The translations under genes were made by a program, and so were the position numbers. DNA of 39,712 nucleotides from Bacteroidia bacterium (GTDB taxonomy: Bacteria; Bacteroidota; Bacteroidia; SpSt-205): the NCBI GenBank assembly GCA_025062295.1, contig JANXAJ010000007.1, positions 21,589 to 61,300 of the forward strand. Reading direction: 5' to 3'. This document shows positions 1-7,398 of this stretch, piece after piece (position 1 is the first letter of the stretch; every line of letters starts with the position of its first letter). Under the pieces are notes generated by a model. That model was given only the letters and a program-made list of their open reading frames with translations. It had not been told where the DNA came from and searched no databases.

Positions 1-779
1 CCTTTATTCTAAAAAAACCAAAACCCCTTTTTTTTTTTATAAAAAACTTTCTCTATTGGTTTTTGTATGATTTACCTAAATTAATAATGTGGGGGCGCCG
101 GGGTTTGGGGCGGGGCCCCACCTTCACCCTCTAAAGGAGCTGTACCCTCTAATTCGCAGCGTGCTAAAATAACTACTATGCTCAGGTAAGGCTGATGGGG
201 CCCTACTTGAGAGTGCCTAAGCCATATGCCCCTAAGACTTCCCCTAACCTACACACTCACATTCCTGCCGCTGGATAGCCTAATCTACAGTCTCGGCTCA
301 TGAAAACTACCCCCAGGATGGCTCTTAGCCGCTAAAGCCGTTCTCAATTTAGTTTAGGGATTCATCACATCCCCCCTCCTCATGATTCTCAGGCGAAGTC
401 TTCAAAAAACAAGCTTTTACGACTCCATACAAGCTTTCTTTCTCGCTCACATGCTGATATTAGAAGCTGGCCCTTCTGCAGAAGAAAGTCTTGAAGAGTT
501 GGCTGCTTCCTCGCTAAGCACCACTTAGAGGACTTTTACTGCTTTTGCCTTTCTCTTAGAGGGAGAGGAATTCATTATGCCGACTCTGTAAGAGTTTCCA
601 GCTTTAGAATAGCTAAATTTGATATAGCCTTTCTTTCTGGAAAAATCGCCTATCCTTCAGAAGATACCTGCCAAAGTGAGACCCTTTTACCTCTTGGTCT
701 CAAGCCCTGAAGACATGTATTTGCAGGACCTGTAAACCACGCTCCCCACTTGAATAAGGTTAGGGGCTTTCTCCTCTAT
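1..779. other. Gene-poor region at the window edge
   Basis: No convincing gene is seen on either strand. The first 120 bases have unusual composition: A, C and T homopolymer runs followed by a G-rich block. This differs from the rest of the window and could be a poor-quality contig end. A 48-codon plus-strand frame (382-528) is open but has no recognisable motif or promoter box. The minus strand, where an RND-type pump gene might be expected after the fusion-protein gene, has frequent stops in the frames read. Confidence 0.5.
91..115 (+). other. Potential G-quadruplex motif
   Basis: Four runs of at least four G are separated by loops of 4, 3 and 1 nt (runs at 91-95, 100-103, 107-110 and 112-115). 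This fits the canonical intramolecular quadruplex pattern and is immediately followed by CCCC, which could compete by pairing with the last run. It lies next to homopolymer runs at the window edge, so an assembly artefact is possible. Confidence 0.35.
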
Positions 780-1937
780 TTACAATCCTTCTTCAACTAA
801 CTGGATAGGCTGTCCATCTGAAAGAAGGGCAGCACCTGCGGTTACGAGGGTATCTCCTGCTTTGATGGGGCCAGCGAGAGCGACCTCTCCTCGCTCTGTT
901 CCTACCACAGAGACCCGCAAGCGGCGAGCAATGTCTCCTCTCACCACATACACATAAGCCGCTGTATCCTGAAACTCTACAGCATCTATAGGAACCACCA
1001 GAGCATCAGTTACTTCGCTCTGAGGGAGGCGCAAGTAAGCCACTAGATTCGGACGCAGAAGTCGCTGCACCTCAGCGGGAATCTCTCGGACCGTCACTGT
1101 AAAAGCGCGACTCAAGGGATTGATATTAGTCGCAACCACGCCGAGTCGGCTCTGAAAGGACACATTCAGATCAGGGATATACACTTCTACCTTTTTTCCA
1201 GGAGCGGCAAGAGTGAGAAAACTTTCTGGCACTTCCATCTTAATCTCCCACTCCCCACTGCTGACGAGACGAACCGCAGGCAAACCTGGCGAAGCTAACT
1301 CTCCAATACGAACTAGGATAGCATCCACTCGCCCAGCAAAAGGAGCCCGAATCTGGGCATTGCGAAGCTGCTCTTCTATCGTAGCAATAGAGGCTTCCAG
1401 TGATTCCTTCGTGTTTTTTGCTGTTAGAAACTGTACCTCTGTTCCAATCCCTTCTTCATAAAGTCTTTTTTGCTTTTCGTAAAGCTCGCGAGCCAGCTCT
1501 AACCGGGTCCGCAGTTCTTGAAGATTTTTTCGCAAAACCTCAGCCTCTTGCTCTATAAGGAGCTGTCCAGACCTGACGAACTCCCCCTCCCGAACATAAA
1601 CTCGGACCACTGGTGCGGGTATCTTTGCACTAAGGGTTACAACTGCTCGATTCTCCACGCTTCCCTGAAACTGAAGGTATGAAGTAAAAGGACGAGGATG
1701 CAGAATGATATAGCTCACGGGAATTCTTCGCTTTCTACCGAAGGTAGTATCTTGAGCTTGAATAGATTCTTCCAGCTCAGCGATTTGCGCCTGAAGCCGG
1801 AAAAGCTCCTGCCGAAGGCTTTCCAGCCGCCGTTTTTTCTCCTCCAATGAGAGGGACCCTTCACTACGCGACGACGACTGACAAGCAAGAAGTGCAAAAG
1901 CTGCGCCCACGAGGAAAGCGATGGTTCTCATAAGCAT
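780..1937 (-). CDS. Membrane-fusion lipoprotein of an efflux system (HlyD/RND MFP family)
   Basis: Periplasmic adaptor that would link an inner-membrane transporter to a TolC-type channel. From the chosen ATG the protein is about 385 residues. It starts with a lipoprotein signal ending in LLAC, so the mature protein is probably lipidated. An N-terminal coiled coil rich in E, R and Q follows. Then come a biotinyl-lipoyl-like half (VYVREGEFVRSGQLLIEQE), an alpha-hairpin, the second lipoyl half (IRAPFAGRVDAILVRIGE), and beta-barrel and membrane-proximal domains. An upstream in-frame ATG (1997) lies inside the TolC gene and would bury the signal peptide, so the start at 1937 (or ATG 1931) is preferred. 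It is the last gene of a TetR-TolC-MFP operon. No pump gene is seen downstream. Family sure; substrate unknown. Confidence 0.88.
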   Translation of the reverse strand: MLMRTIAFLVGAAFALLACQSSSRSEGSLSLEEKKRRLESLRQELFRLQAQIAELEESIQAQDTTFGRKRRIPVSYIILHPRPFTSYLQFQGSVENRAVVTLSAKIPAPVVRVYVREGEFVRSGQLLIEQEAEVLRKNLQELRTRLELARELYEKQKRLYEEGIGTEVQFLTAKNTKESLEASIATIEEQLRNAQIRAPFAGRVDAILVRIGELASPGLPAVRLVSSGEWEIKMEVPESFLTLAAPGKKVEVYIPDLNVSFQSRLGVVATNINPLSRAFTVTVREIPAEVQRLLRPNLVAYLRLPQSEVTDALVVPIDAVEFQDTAAYVYVVRGDIARRLRVSVVGTERGEVALAGPIKAGDTLVTAGAALLSDGQPIQLVEEGL

Positions 1938-1953
1938 ATAGTATGAGAAGGAT

Positions 1954-3288
1954 TTACTCTTCAGAAAGGGTGCCTGTCGCCTTTTGCCAGTCCACATATG
2001 CCAGATATACCTCTAATAAGGCAGTGGCATAGTTGGTTTGAGCCTGTTCATAGCTAGTTTGAGCTTGCAGAAGCTCTACGGTAGAGCCGACACCAAGCTC
2101 CTGCTTACGGCGAGTGGTCTGAAGGACCTCTTCCGCAAGAGCCAAATTGCGCTGTTGGATATTTAGAGCCCGAAGGCTATTCAGTAATTGGCGGCGAGCG
2201 GTCTCTGCTTCTAAAGTCAATGCCTGCTTGAGCTGAAAAAGATCATTCGCATTCTTCTGCAATTCAATCCGAGCTTGACTGATTTGACTGGATCGACGCA
2301 GCCCATCAAAGAGCGGCACTTGAAGCTGAAGCCCCACGAAAGCGATCGGAAACCATTGCCGACGAGGGTTGAAGAAGTCAAATTCGCGTCGCTGAGCCTG
2401 AGTCGCTATACTCCCTACCGCCGCAAGCGTAGGCAGATAACTTACTTGATAGCGACGCAGATTCAGCTCTAAAGCCCGACGCTGCTGAAGAAGGATTTGA
2501 TACTCCCATCGGCGGGATGGATCAAATCTCACCTCTACAATAGTGTCTGGAAGAAAGGGCAGCTTCTCTGGAGCTATTAGCGTGTCACTCAAAACAATCG
2601 GCATCTCCAAAGGAATGCCCATCTGAAGCTTGAGAGCTAAATATGCCAGAGCTACCTGCTCAGCTACCCGACTTTGCTCAGTGCGTAAATTATTCAAACT
2701 AACCTCTAAGCGCTGGTAATCCAGCTTCTCTGCAAATCCAGTCTCATACAGACGACGAGTCTGCCCAACAAGAAGCTCTATTTGCTGAATATTCTGCGAG
2801 AGAAGACGAAGCCTTTCCTGAGCAACTAAGGCCGTGTAATATGCCTTCGTAACAGCTGCAATTGCATCTGTACGGGAACGCTGATAGCTACGATAAGTGA
2901 TTTCCTTGACCGATCGGGCAGCTTGAAGCCCCACAAAATAAGTCCCATCAAAAATTAGCTGAGTTCCACTTATGCTAAACTCTAAGTTATATGGCACTCC
3001 AAATTGAACTGGAATAAAAGTACCCCGAGGCGCTCCGAAGAATTCCCCAGGTACAAGCGAGGTAGGAATTTCTATAAAATACCGAAATGACCCATTACCA
3101 TTGAGCTGAAGCAGGCCAGCAGACCGAACCTCCGCAATTTTCTGGCGAGCAGAGAGGTAATCCAGATAGGCGTTCTGGACAGTAGGTGAGTGAGTGAGAG
3201 CATATTGAATGCATTCCTTCAGGCTAAAGGCTCGTGGAGACTGAGCCCCTACTAATCCTATCCCTATCATTAACCACCTTTTACGCAT
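1954..3288 (-). CDS. TolC-family outer membrane efflux channel
   Basis: 444 residues, normal for the outer membrane efflux protein (OEP) family. A short signal peptide (MRKRWLMIGIGLVGAQS) is followed by two long coiled-coil OEP repeats. The first begins at SLKECIQYALTHSPTVQNAYLDYL and the second after LPTLAAVGSIATQ. Between them lie beta segments such as LEFSISGTQLIFDG and its counterpart FVGLQLQVPLFDGLRR, the paired beta/alpha boundaries typical of TolC. Its start overlaps the end of the upstream tetR by 8 bp and the fusion-protein gene follows after about 16 nt, so the three are almost certainly one operon. The exported compound cannot be inferred. Confidence 0.92.
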   Translation of the reverse strand: MRKRWLMIGIGLVGAQSPRAFSLKECIQYALTHSPTVQNAYLDYLSARQKIAEVRSAGLLQLNGNGSFRYFIEIPTSLVPGEFFGAPRGTFIPVQFGVPYNLEFSISGTQLIFDGTYFVGLQAARSVKEITYRSYQRSRTDAIAAVTKAYYTALVAQERLRLLSQNIQQIELLVGQTRRLYETGFAEKLDYQRLEVSLNNLRTEQSRVAEQVALAYLALKLQMGIPLEMPIVLSDTLIAPEKLPFLPDTIVEVRFDPSRRWEYQILLQQRRALELNLRRYQVSYLPTLAAVGSIATQAQRREFDFFNPRRQWFPIAFVGLQLQVPLFDGLRRSSQISQARIELQKNANDLFQLKQALTLEAETARRQLLNSLRALNIQQRNLALAEEVLQTTRRKQELGVGSTVELLQAQTSYEQAQTNYATALLEVYLAYVDWQKATGTLSEE

Positions 3289-3901
3289 AGGACTTCCGAA
3301 TGTGAGTTTTATAGAGTTCTAAGAGAGCTCGCCCTTTCTCTGTCGTAAAGCTGTATAGCAAAAGGAGAATAGTTTCCGCATAAATCTCAGCCACACTTCG
3401 TTTTGCCTGTTCGGCAAAAGAAGGATTAAGCACGACCAGCAAGATGATATAACTGACCCACAGAGGTAAAAAATCAAGGGGAAGGTCTGAGCGAAATATC
3501 CCACTTTGAATCCCCTCTCTGAGGGAGAGGGTGAGCTGCCGCTGGACAATCTCCTGAATCTGAGGGATGATCTGCGCTCGCGCATGAGGAAGCACTCGCC
3601 TCAGCTCTGCAAAGAGCACAGGATTGAGAGAAGTCAAAAGCTCATACACATAATTCGCAGTCGCTATCATAGATAAGACTATATCCTTGCGATGATTCTG
3701 CCTAATCTCATCAAGCTTTTTCTCCATATCCTGCAGGAAAGCTTCTGCACATTTTTCTACAAGAGCATCTTTTGAGGCAAAGTGTTCATAGAGAGTCTTC
3801 TTAGAGATGCCCAGCTCCTCAGCAATATGATCCATCGTAGTGGCCCGGATTCCCTGCTGCATGAAGAGGCGCTGAGCTGTCTCTAATATAGCTTTCTGCA
3901 T
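3281..3901 (-). CDS. TetR-family transcriptional regulator
   Basis: About 206 residues from the chosen ATG. The N-terminus is a textbook TetR DNA-binding domain: AILETAQRLFMQQGIRATTMDHIAEELGISKKTLYEHFASKDALVEKC, with the helix-turn-helix around residues 25-45. The remainder is the variable helical ligand-binding domain. A longer frame from ATG 3946 adds 15 residues before the conserved helix and overlaps the opposite promoter, so ATG 3901 is preferred. It heads the TolC-fusion-protein operon, overlapping TolC by 8 bp, and is probably its local repressor. A small palindrome at 3920-3934 could be its operator. Ligand unknown. Confidence 0.88.
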   Translation of the reverse strand: MQKAILETAQRLFMQQGIRATTMDHIAEELGISKKTLYEHFASKDALVEKCAEAFLQDMEKKLDEIRQNHRKDIVLSMIATANYVYELLTSLNPVLFAELRRVLPHARAQIIPQIQEIVQRQLTLSLREGIQSGIFRSDLPLDFLPLWVSYIILLVVLNPSFAEQAKRSVAEIYAETILLLLYSFTTEKGRALLELYKTHIRKSYA

Positions 3902-3919
3902 GCTTGTGGAAACGCAATA

Positions 3920-3934
3920 AACTTCTAAAAAGTT
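3920..3934. promoter_or_regulatory. Possible TetR operator palindrome
   Basis: The arms AACTT and AAGTT are separated by 5 bp, giving a 15-bp palindrome just upstream of the tetR start and 12 bp from the nitrilase promoter box. TetR repressors usually bind 15-17 bp palindromes at their own promoter. The arms are short and AT-rich, so chance is a real alternative. Confidence 0.25.
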
Positions 3935-3945
3935 CCGAGTTCCCA

Positions 3946-3953
3946 TAGTTTTG
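3946..3953 (+). promoter_or_regulatory. -7 promoter box of the nitrilase-family gene
   Basis: TAGTTTTG fits the Bacteroidota -7 consensus TAnnTTTG. It ends 4 nt before the ATG at 3958, so the transcript probably starts at or near the start codon. No clear -33 TTG is seen. Confidence 0.6.
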
Positions 3954-3957
3954 CTAA

Positions 3958-4743
3958 ATGGCTACACTTCAAGTTGGCTGGGTTCAGATGGACATCCAAT
4001 GGGAAGATGCAGCTGCCAACATTGAGCGGGTTGAAAGGCTTCTTCGGGGTGAGGCGGCAATATGGGTGCTACCAGAGATGTGGAGCTCAGGCTTCAGTAT
4101 GGCAGGTGAAAAAGCAGAGACAGAAGAGGGCCTTTCCCTTCAAGCGCTGCGCCGATGGGCAGAGCAGCATCAAGCGCTTTTCATTGGAAGCCTTAGGATT
4201 CAAGCTGGTGGAGGGCTCTACAACCGAGCATATGTGGTCTTTCCTGATGGACGCTGGATGCATTATGACAAAAGGCACCTTTTTCGGATGGCTGGAGAGG
4301 AGCGAGTATATTCAGCGGGCAGGACTCGGCTGGTGGTGGAATGGAAAGGATGGCGCATAGCTCCTCTCATTTGTTATGATCTACGATTTCCTGTGTGGAG
4401 CCGGCGCACCCCTACCTATGATTATGATCTTCTTCTCTACTTGGCAAACTGGCCTCGGGTTCGTCATGCTCACTGGGAAGCCTTGCTAACAGCTCGGGCC
4501 ATAGAAAATCAAGCATATGTTTTGGGAGTGAACCGTATCGGATATGACGGCAATGGTCACGCCTACAGCGGAGGAAGCATGCTTATAGACTATCAGGGGA
4601 GAACTATCCTTCATTCGGGCGAGACAGAAGGCAGCTTCGTCCAAGAAATCTCTCGGGAAGCTCTTCAAGCATACCGTCTGAGCTTCCCCACTTGGCGTGA
4701 TGCCGATGCCTTTGAACTTATGCCCACCCCTCTCTGGCCATAG
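3958..4743 (+). CDS. Nitrilase-superfamily amidohydrolase, omega-amidase (YafV/NIT2) like
   Basis: 261 residues, the full length of a single carbon-nitrogen hydrolase domain. The Glu-Lys-Cys triad is visible: E40 in LPEMWSSGF, K105 in YDKRHLF and C139 in PLICYDLRFP. The motif context (MWSSGFSM, HLFRMAGE, LANWPRVRHAHW, ARAIENQAYVLGVNR) resembles omega-amidases, which hydrolyse alpha-ketoglutaramate or alpha-ketosuccinamate to the keto acid and ammonia. No signal peptide, so cytoplasmic. It is divergent from tetR and has its own -7 box 4 nt before the ATG. Family certain; exact substrate inferred by resemblance. Confidence 0.88.
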   Translation: MATLQVGWVQMDIQWEDAAANIERVERLLRGEAAIWVLPEMWSSGFSMAGEKAETEEGLSLQALRRWAEQHQALFIGSLRIQAGGGLYNRAYVVFPDGRWMHYDKRHLFRMAGEERVYSAGRTRLVVEWKGWRIAPLICYDLRFPVWSRRTPTYDYDLLLYLANWPRVRHAHWEALLTARAIENQAYVLGVNRIGYDGNGHAYSGGSMLIDYQGRTILHSGETEGSFVQEISREALQAYRLSFPTWRDADAFELMPTPLWP

Positions 4744-4748
4744 GAAAT

Positions 4749-4757
4749 TTATCCACA
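4749..4757 (+). promoter_or_regulatory. Perfect DnaA-box consensus in the ftsW-like promoter region
   Basis: TTATCCACA matches the strict bacterial DnaA box. It lies in the 53-bp gap between the nitrilase-family gene and the FtsW-like gene, about 28 bp upstream of the -7 box. It is single, with no cluster or AT-rich unwinding element, so it is not an origin. It may be a regulatory site or chance. Confidence 0.35.
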
Positions 4758-4784
4758 GGAAGGCTCCCCTAATGGAAGAGCTTT

Positions 4785-4792
4785 TACTTTCG
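4785..4792 (+). promoter_or_regulatory. -7 promoter box of the ftsW-like gene
   Basis: TACTTTCG differs from TAnnTTTG by one base and ends 4 nt before the GTG start at 4797. This is the same geometry as at the other leaderless-type genes in the window. Confidence 0.45.
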
Positions 4793-4796
4793 GTAA

Positions 4797-5888
4797 GTGC
4801 AGATAGAGCTAAGGGGGGATAAGCTTCTGTGGGTAGCAGCTGTAAGCCTCGGTGTGGTCGGCCTTCTTGTAGTGTATAGTGCGACAGTGGGATTGGTCCT
4901 AAGACATCACCCCACCATGCCAGAATACTACCTTGTCAAGCAAGCACTGACACTGCTCTTGGCCTTATTCTTGGCATATGCAATCCATTTTTCTGATTAT
5001 CGGAGGTGGGGACCTCTTTTTGAATGGTTATGGTGGGGGTCTATTGGGTTTTTGGCTTATGCTTTTTTCCGAGGCAGTGGGTCTCAGCGCTGGCTCTATA
5101 TCGGAGGTCTGTCATTCCAGCCCTCTGAGTTTGCCCGCTTTGCCCTAATGGGACTTTTAGCGTATCGTATGGCACGAGACCCCGAAGCTCTGCGAAGTTG
5201 GAGAGGACTTTTTCCGCTTCTGTGGCGCATTGGCCTCACCTTTACCCTAATTGCTCCCCTCAACTTGAGTAATGGGCTCATGGTTCTGACCCTGACTGGC
5301 ATCTTTTTGTATGTCGGCGGAGCTTCGCTTGGAAAGCTCATTCGGCTCTCGCTCTTAGGAGGGATAGGAATTCTTTTTCTGTTTCTCACTGCTCCCCGAG
5401 CGACAATTTGGCGGCAGCGGCTGATAAACTACTTTCGGCAAGAGCCGTCTGCCTCTCGAGCTGCTGACGATTATCAACGAGCACATGCCTCCCTGGCAGT
5501 TTACTCCGGAGGGCTATGGGGAAAAGGACCTGGTCGCAGCACCCAACGCTACTATCTGCCTCAATCCTATTCAGACTTTGCCTTCTCTATCCTCATAGAA
5601 GAGTATGGACTACTTGGGGGAATAGTCATTTTGGGATTGTATGGACTCTACCTCTGGCGGCTTGCTGCCCTTGCCACCAGTGCCCAAGGCTTTGCACAAC
5701 TCTTTCTGATTGGGGGATTTCTTCAGCTTCTTTTTCAAGTAGGCATTCATGTGGGAGTAAGCTTAGAACTTCTCCCAATTACGGGGATTCCTCTGCCTTG
5801 GATCAGTCTGGGAGGCAGCGCTCTCCTCGTACAGGCGATAGGGCTTGGTATCTCGGCTGCGATTAGTCGAGCCCTTCTTGAGTCTTGA
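4797..5888 (+). CDS. ftsW: FtsW/RodA/SpoVE-family peptidoglycan polymerase
   Basis: Integral membrane SEDS protein of 363 residues with about nine to ten hydrophobic segments. SEDS proteins polymerise peptidoglycan from lipid II, with FtsW in the divisome. Diagnostic motifs are SQRWLYIGGLSFQPSEFARFA, the loop GKGPGRSTQRYYLPQSYSDFAFSILIEEYGLLGG, and near the C-terminus LPITGIPLPWISLGGSALL. The last resembles FtsW more than RodA. The region usually carrying an acidic active-site motif reads APLNLSNG here, as in other Bacteroidota-type FtsW. GTG start, with a -7 box 4 nt upstream. It sits outside any division/cell-wall cluster, flanked by an amidase and a DUF71 gene. Family sure; FtsW versus RodA fairly likely. 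Confidence 0.85.
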   Translation: MQIELRGDKLLWVAAVSLGVVGLLVVYSATVGLVLRHHPTMPEYYLVKQALTLLLALFLAYAIHFSDYRRWGPLFEWLWWGSIGFLAYAFFRGSGSQRWLYIGGLSFQPSEFARFALMGLLAYRMARDPEALRSWRGLFPLLWRIGLTFTLIAPLNLSNGLMVLTLTGIFLYVGGASLGKLIRLSLLGGIGILFLFLTAPRATIWRQRLINYFRQEPSASRAADDYQRAHASLAVYSGGLWGKGPGRSTQRYYLPQSYSDFAFSILIEEYGLLGGIVILGLYGLYLWRLAALATSAQGFAQLFLIGGFLQLLFQVGIHVGVSLELLPITGIPLPWISLGGSALLVQAIGLGISAAISRALLES

Positions 5889-5895
5889 AAACGAG

Positions 5896-5903
5896 TAGAT
5901 TTG
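5896..5903 (+). promoter_or_regulatory. -7 promoter box of the DUF71 gene
   Basis: TAGATTTG matches TAnnTTTG exactly, 14 nt before the ATG at 5918. An ATG at 5905 is closer but is in another frame. This is one of the few genes here with a predicted short 5' leader. Confidence 0.5.
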
Positions 5904-5917
5904 TATGAGCTTACTTC

Positions 5918-6562
5918 ATGGACCCTGCTCCCGTTCTTCTTTTCTGGAGCTCAGGAAAAGACAGTGCCTGGGCACTCAGTCGTCTTCGCCAAGCAGGATA
6001 TAGCGTCGGCGCGCTCCTCACTACCTGCAGCGAGGAAGGAAGGGTACCCTTTCACGAAATCCCCATTGAGTGGGTAGAGCTCCAAGCAAAAGCGATAGGC
6101 ATCCCTCTTTGGGTCGTCCCTCTCCCTTTCCCCACCTCCAATTCTTGCTACGAAGAGGTCATCCTTCGTCAGCTTCAGCACGCTCGGCAAAAGGGATTCC
6201 GCTTCGTCGCCTATGGAGACCTATACCTTGACGATATTCGAGCTTATCGGGAAAGGCTGACCGAAAAAGCCGGACTGAGCCCCTTATTTCCTGTTTGGAC
6301 AGGATCACCCGAAGCTTCCCACTCAGTAGCCTCTGCCATCCTCCAAGCAGGCATTCGTGCCTATCTCACTTGGGCAGACCCTCACCTTTTTCCAACTTTT
6401 CGTTTTGGCACGCCTTACACGGAGAGATGGATTAAGTCTTTGCCTGCCTCTGTGGACCCCTGTGGAGAGCGTGGAGAATTCCACACCTTCTGTAGCTATT
6501 CCCCAGATTTTCAGTATGAGGTGGGGCCCCAAATAGGTTTCTCACCTGATTCAGAAGAATAG
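5918..6562 (+). CDS. DUF71 / diphthine-ammonia-ligase-like ATP pyrophosphatase
   Basis: 214 residues, adenine-nucleotide alpha-hydrolase fold. The PP-loop SSGKDSAWAL is at residues 11-20 (SxGKDS signature of N-type ATP pyrophosphatases), and DPCGERGEFHTFCSYSP near the C-terminus is the second hallmark of the family (Diphthami_syn_2). Archaeal and eukaryotic members amidate diphthine on EF2. Bacteria have no diphthamide, so bacterial members act on something else; related roles have been proposed in corrinoid or tRNA-type chemistry. Cytoplasmic. Transcribed with or just ahead of sufU (15-nt gap). Family confident; function open. Confidence 0.82.
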   Translation: MDPAPVLLFWSSGKDSAWALSRLRQAGYSVGALLTTCSEEGRVPFHEIPIEWVELQAKAIGIPLWVVPLPFPTSNSCYEEVILRQLQHARQKGFRFVAYGDLYLDDIRAYRERLTEKAGLSPLFPVWTGSPEASHSVASAILQAGIRAYLTWADPHLFPTFRFGTPYTERWIKSLPASVDPCGERGEFHTFCSYSPDFQYEVGPQIGFSPDSEE

Positions 6563-6577
6563 TGTTATTTTACAAGG

Positions 6578-7045
6578 ATGTCAGCAAGTCTTCAAAGTCT
6601 CTATCAGGAGCTTATCCTCGAACATAATCGCTATCCTCGCAACTATGGGCGATTAGAAGAGCCGACCCATGAAGGACATGGCTATAATCCCTTATGCGGG
6701 GATGAAGTCCATCTCACACTCAAAGTGCAGGAGAATTATCTTCAGGATATCAAGTTTGAAGGGAAAGGATGTGCAATCTGCCGAGCCTCTGCTTCTATGA
6801 TGACTACCCTTGTCAAGGGTCAATCTATATCTGATATTGATTATCTCTTTGAAGCCTTCCACGAGTTAGTTACTCAGGAAGAGGCGCCTACCTACACTCA
6901 GCTTGCCCCTGCTACTCAGGAGAAGCTTCAGATTTTCGCCACCGTTCGAAACTTTCCTGTGCGGGTCAAATGTGCTACTCTCCCCTGGCATACCCTCCAC
7001 ACAGCTCTCCACCGGCCAGTCGGGACAATAGCCACTACTGAATGA
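6578..7045 (+). CDS. sufU: SufU-type iron-sulfur / zinc-dependent sulfur transfer protein
   Basis: 155 residues. SufU accepts sulfur from the cysteine desulfurase SufS and passes it on for Fe-S assembly. The ligands are at the expected places: C40 and D42 in NPLCGDEVHL, C65 in GKGCAICRAS and C132 in VRVKCATLPWHTL. The Gram-positive-type insertion before the last cysteine separates it from IscU. C68 is an extra cysteine. A weak box (TATTTTAC, 6566-6573) lies 4 nt before the ATG. It is followed after 7 nt by sufT. The rest of the suf genes are not in the window. Confidence 0.88.
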   Translation: MSASLQSLYQELILEHNRYPRNYGRLEEPTHEGHGYNPLCGDEVHLTLKVQENYLQDIKFEGKGCAICRASASMMTTLVKGQSISDIDYLFEAFHELVTQEEAPTYTQLAPATQEKLQIFATVRNFPVRVKCATLPWHTLHTALHRPVGTIATTE

Positions 7046-7052
7046 AAGAGGT

Positions 7053-7376
7053 ATGATGCCCCTCCATGACCCTGCTGCCCTTCAGGAAGCTATTATCCGA
7101 GCCCTGAAAGAGGTGTATGACCCCGAGATTCCCGTAGATATCTATGAATTAGGATTAATCTATCATATAGAGGTCAGCCCCACAGGGCAAGCCAAAATCC
7201 TCATGACCCTCACATCGGCTTTTTGTCCAGCTGCCCAGCACTTGCCGGAGGATGTCAAGAAAGCCGTGGAAGCCGTCCCCGGAATCCAAAGTGCAGAGGT
7301 AGAAGTTACCTTTGATCCCCCCTGGGACATGAGCCGAATGAGTGAAAACGCTCGGATTCAATTGGGTCTTCTCTAA
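7053..7376 (+). CDS. sufT: SufT / MIP18 (DUF59) family Fe-S maturation protein
   Basis: 107 residues, the usual size of stand-alone DUF59 proteins, which help in Fe-S cluster maturation or delivery. Conserved features are YDPEIPVDIYELGLIY, the strand ILMTLTSAFCPAAQHLP with the family cysteine C58, and the C-terminal VEVTFDPPWDMSRMSENARIQLG. There are two adjacent ATG codons (7053 and 7056). Its place directly after sufU strongly supports a SUF role. Confidence 0.9.
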   Translation: MMPLHDPAALQEAIIRALKEVYDPEIPVDIYELGLIYHIEVSPTGQAKILMTLTSAFCPAAQHLPEDVKKAVEAVPGIQSAEVEVTFDPPWDMSRMSENARIQLGLL

Positions 7377-7386
7377 GAAGAATATG

Positions 7387-7394
7387 TATCTTTG
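7387..7394 (+). promoter_or_regulatory. -7 promoter box of the acidic-tail protein gene
   Basis: TATCTTTG is a perfect TAnnTTTG. It ends 4 nt before the ATG at 7399, and a TTG lies 22 bp upstream as a possible -33 element. Predicts a leaderless mRNA. Confidence 0.65.
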
Positions 7395-7398
7395 AAAG

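Noticed and set aside
382-528. 48-codon plus-strand open frame
   Set aside because: No family resemblance, no -7 box at the usual distance and stops on both sides; too short to support.
4749-4757. Replication origin
   Set aside because: Only one DnaA box, no cluster, no AT-rich unwinding region and no dnaA or dnaN nearby.
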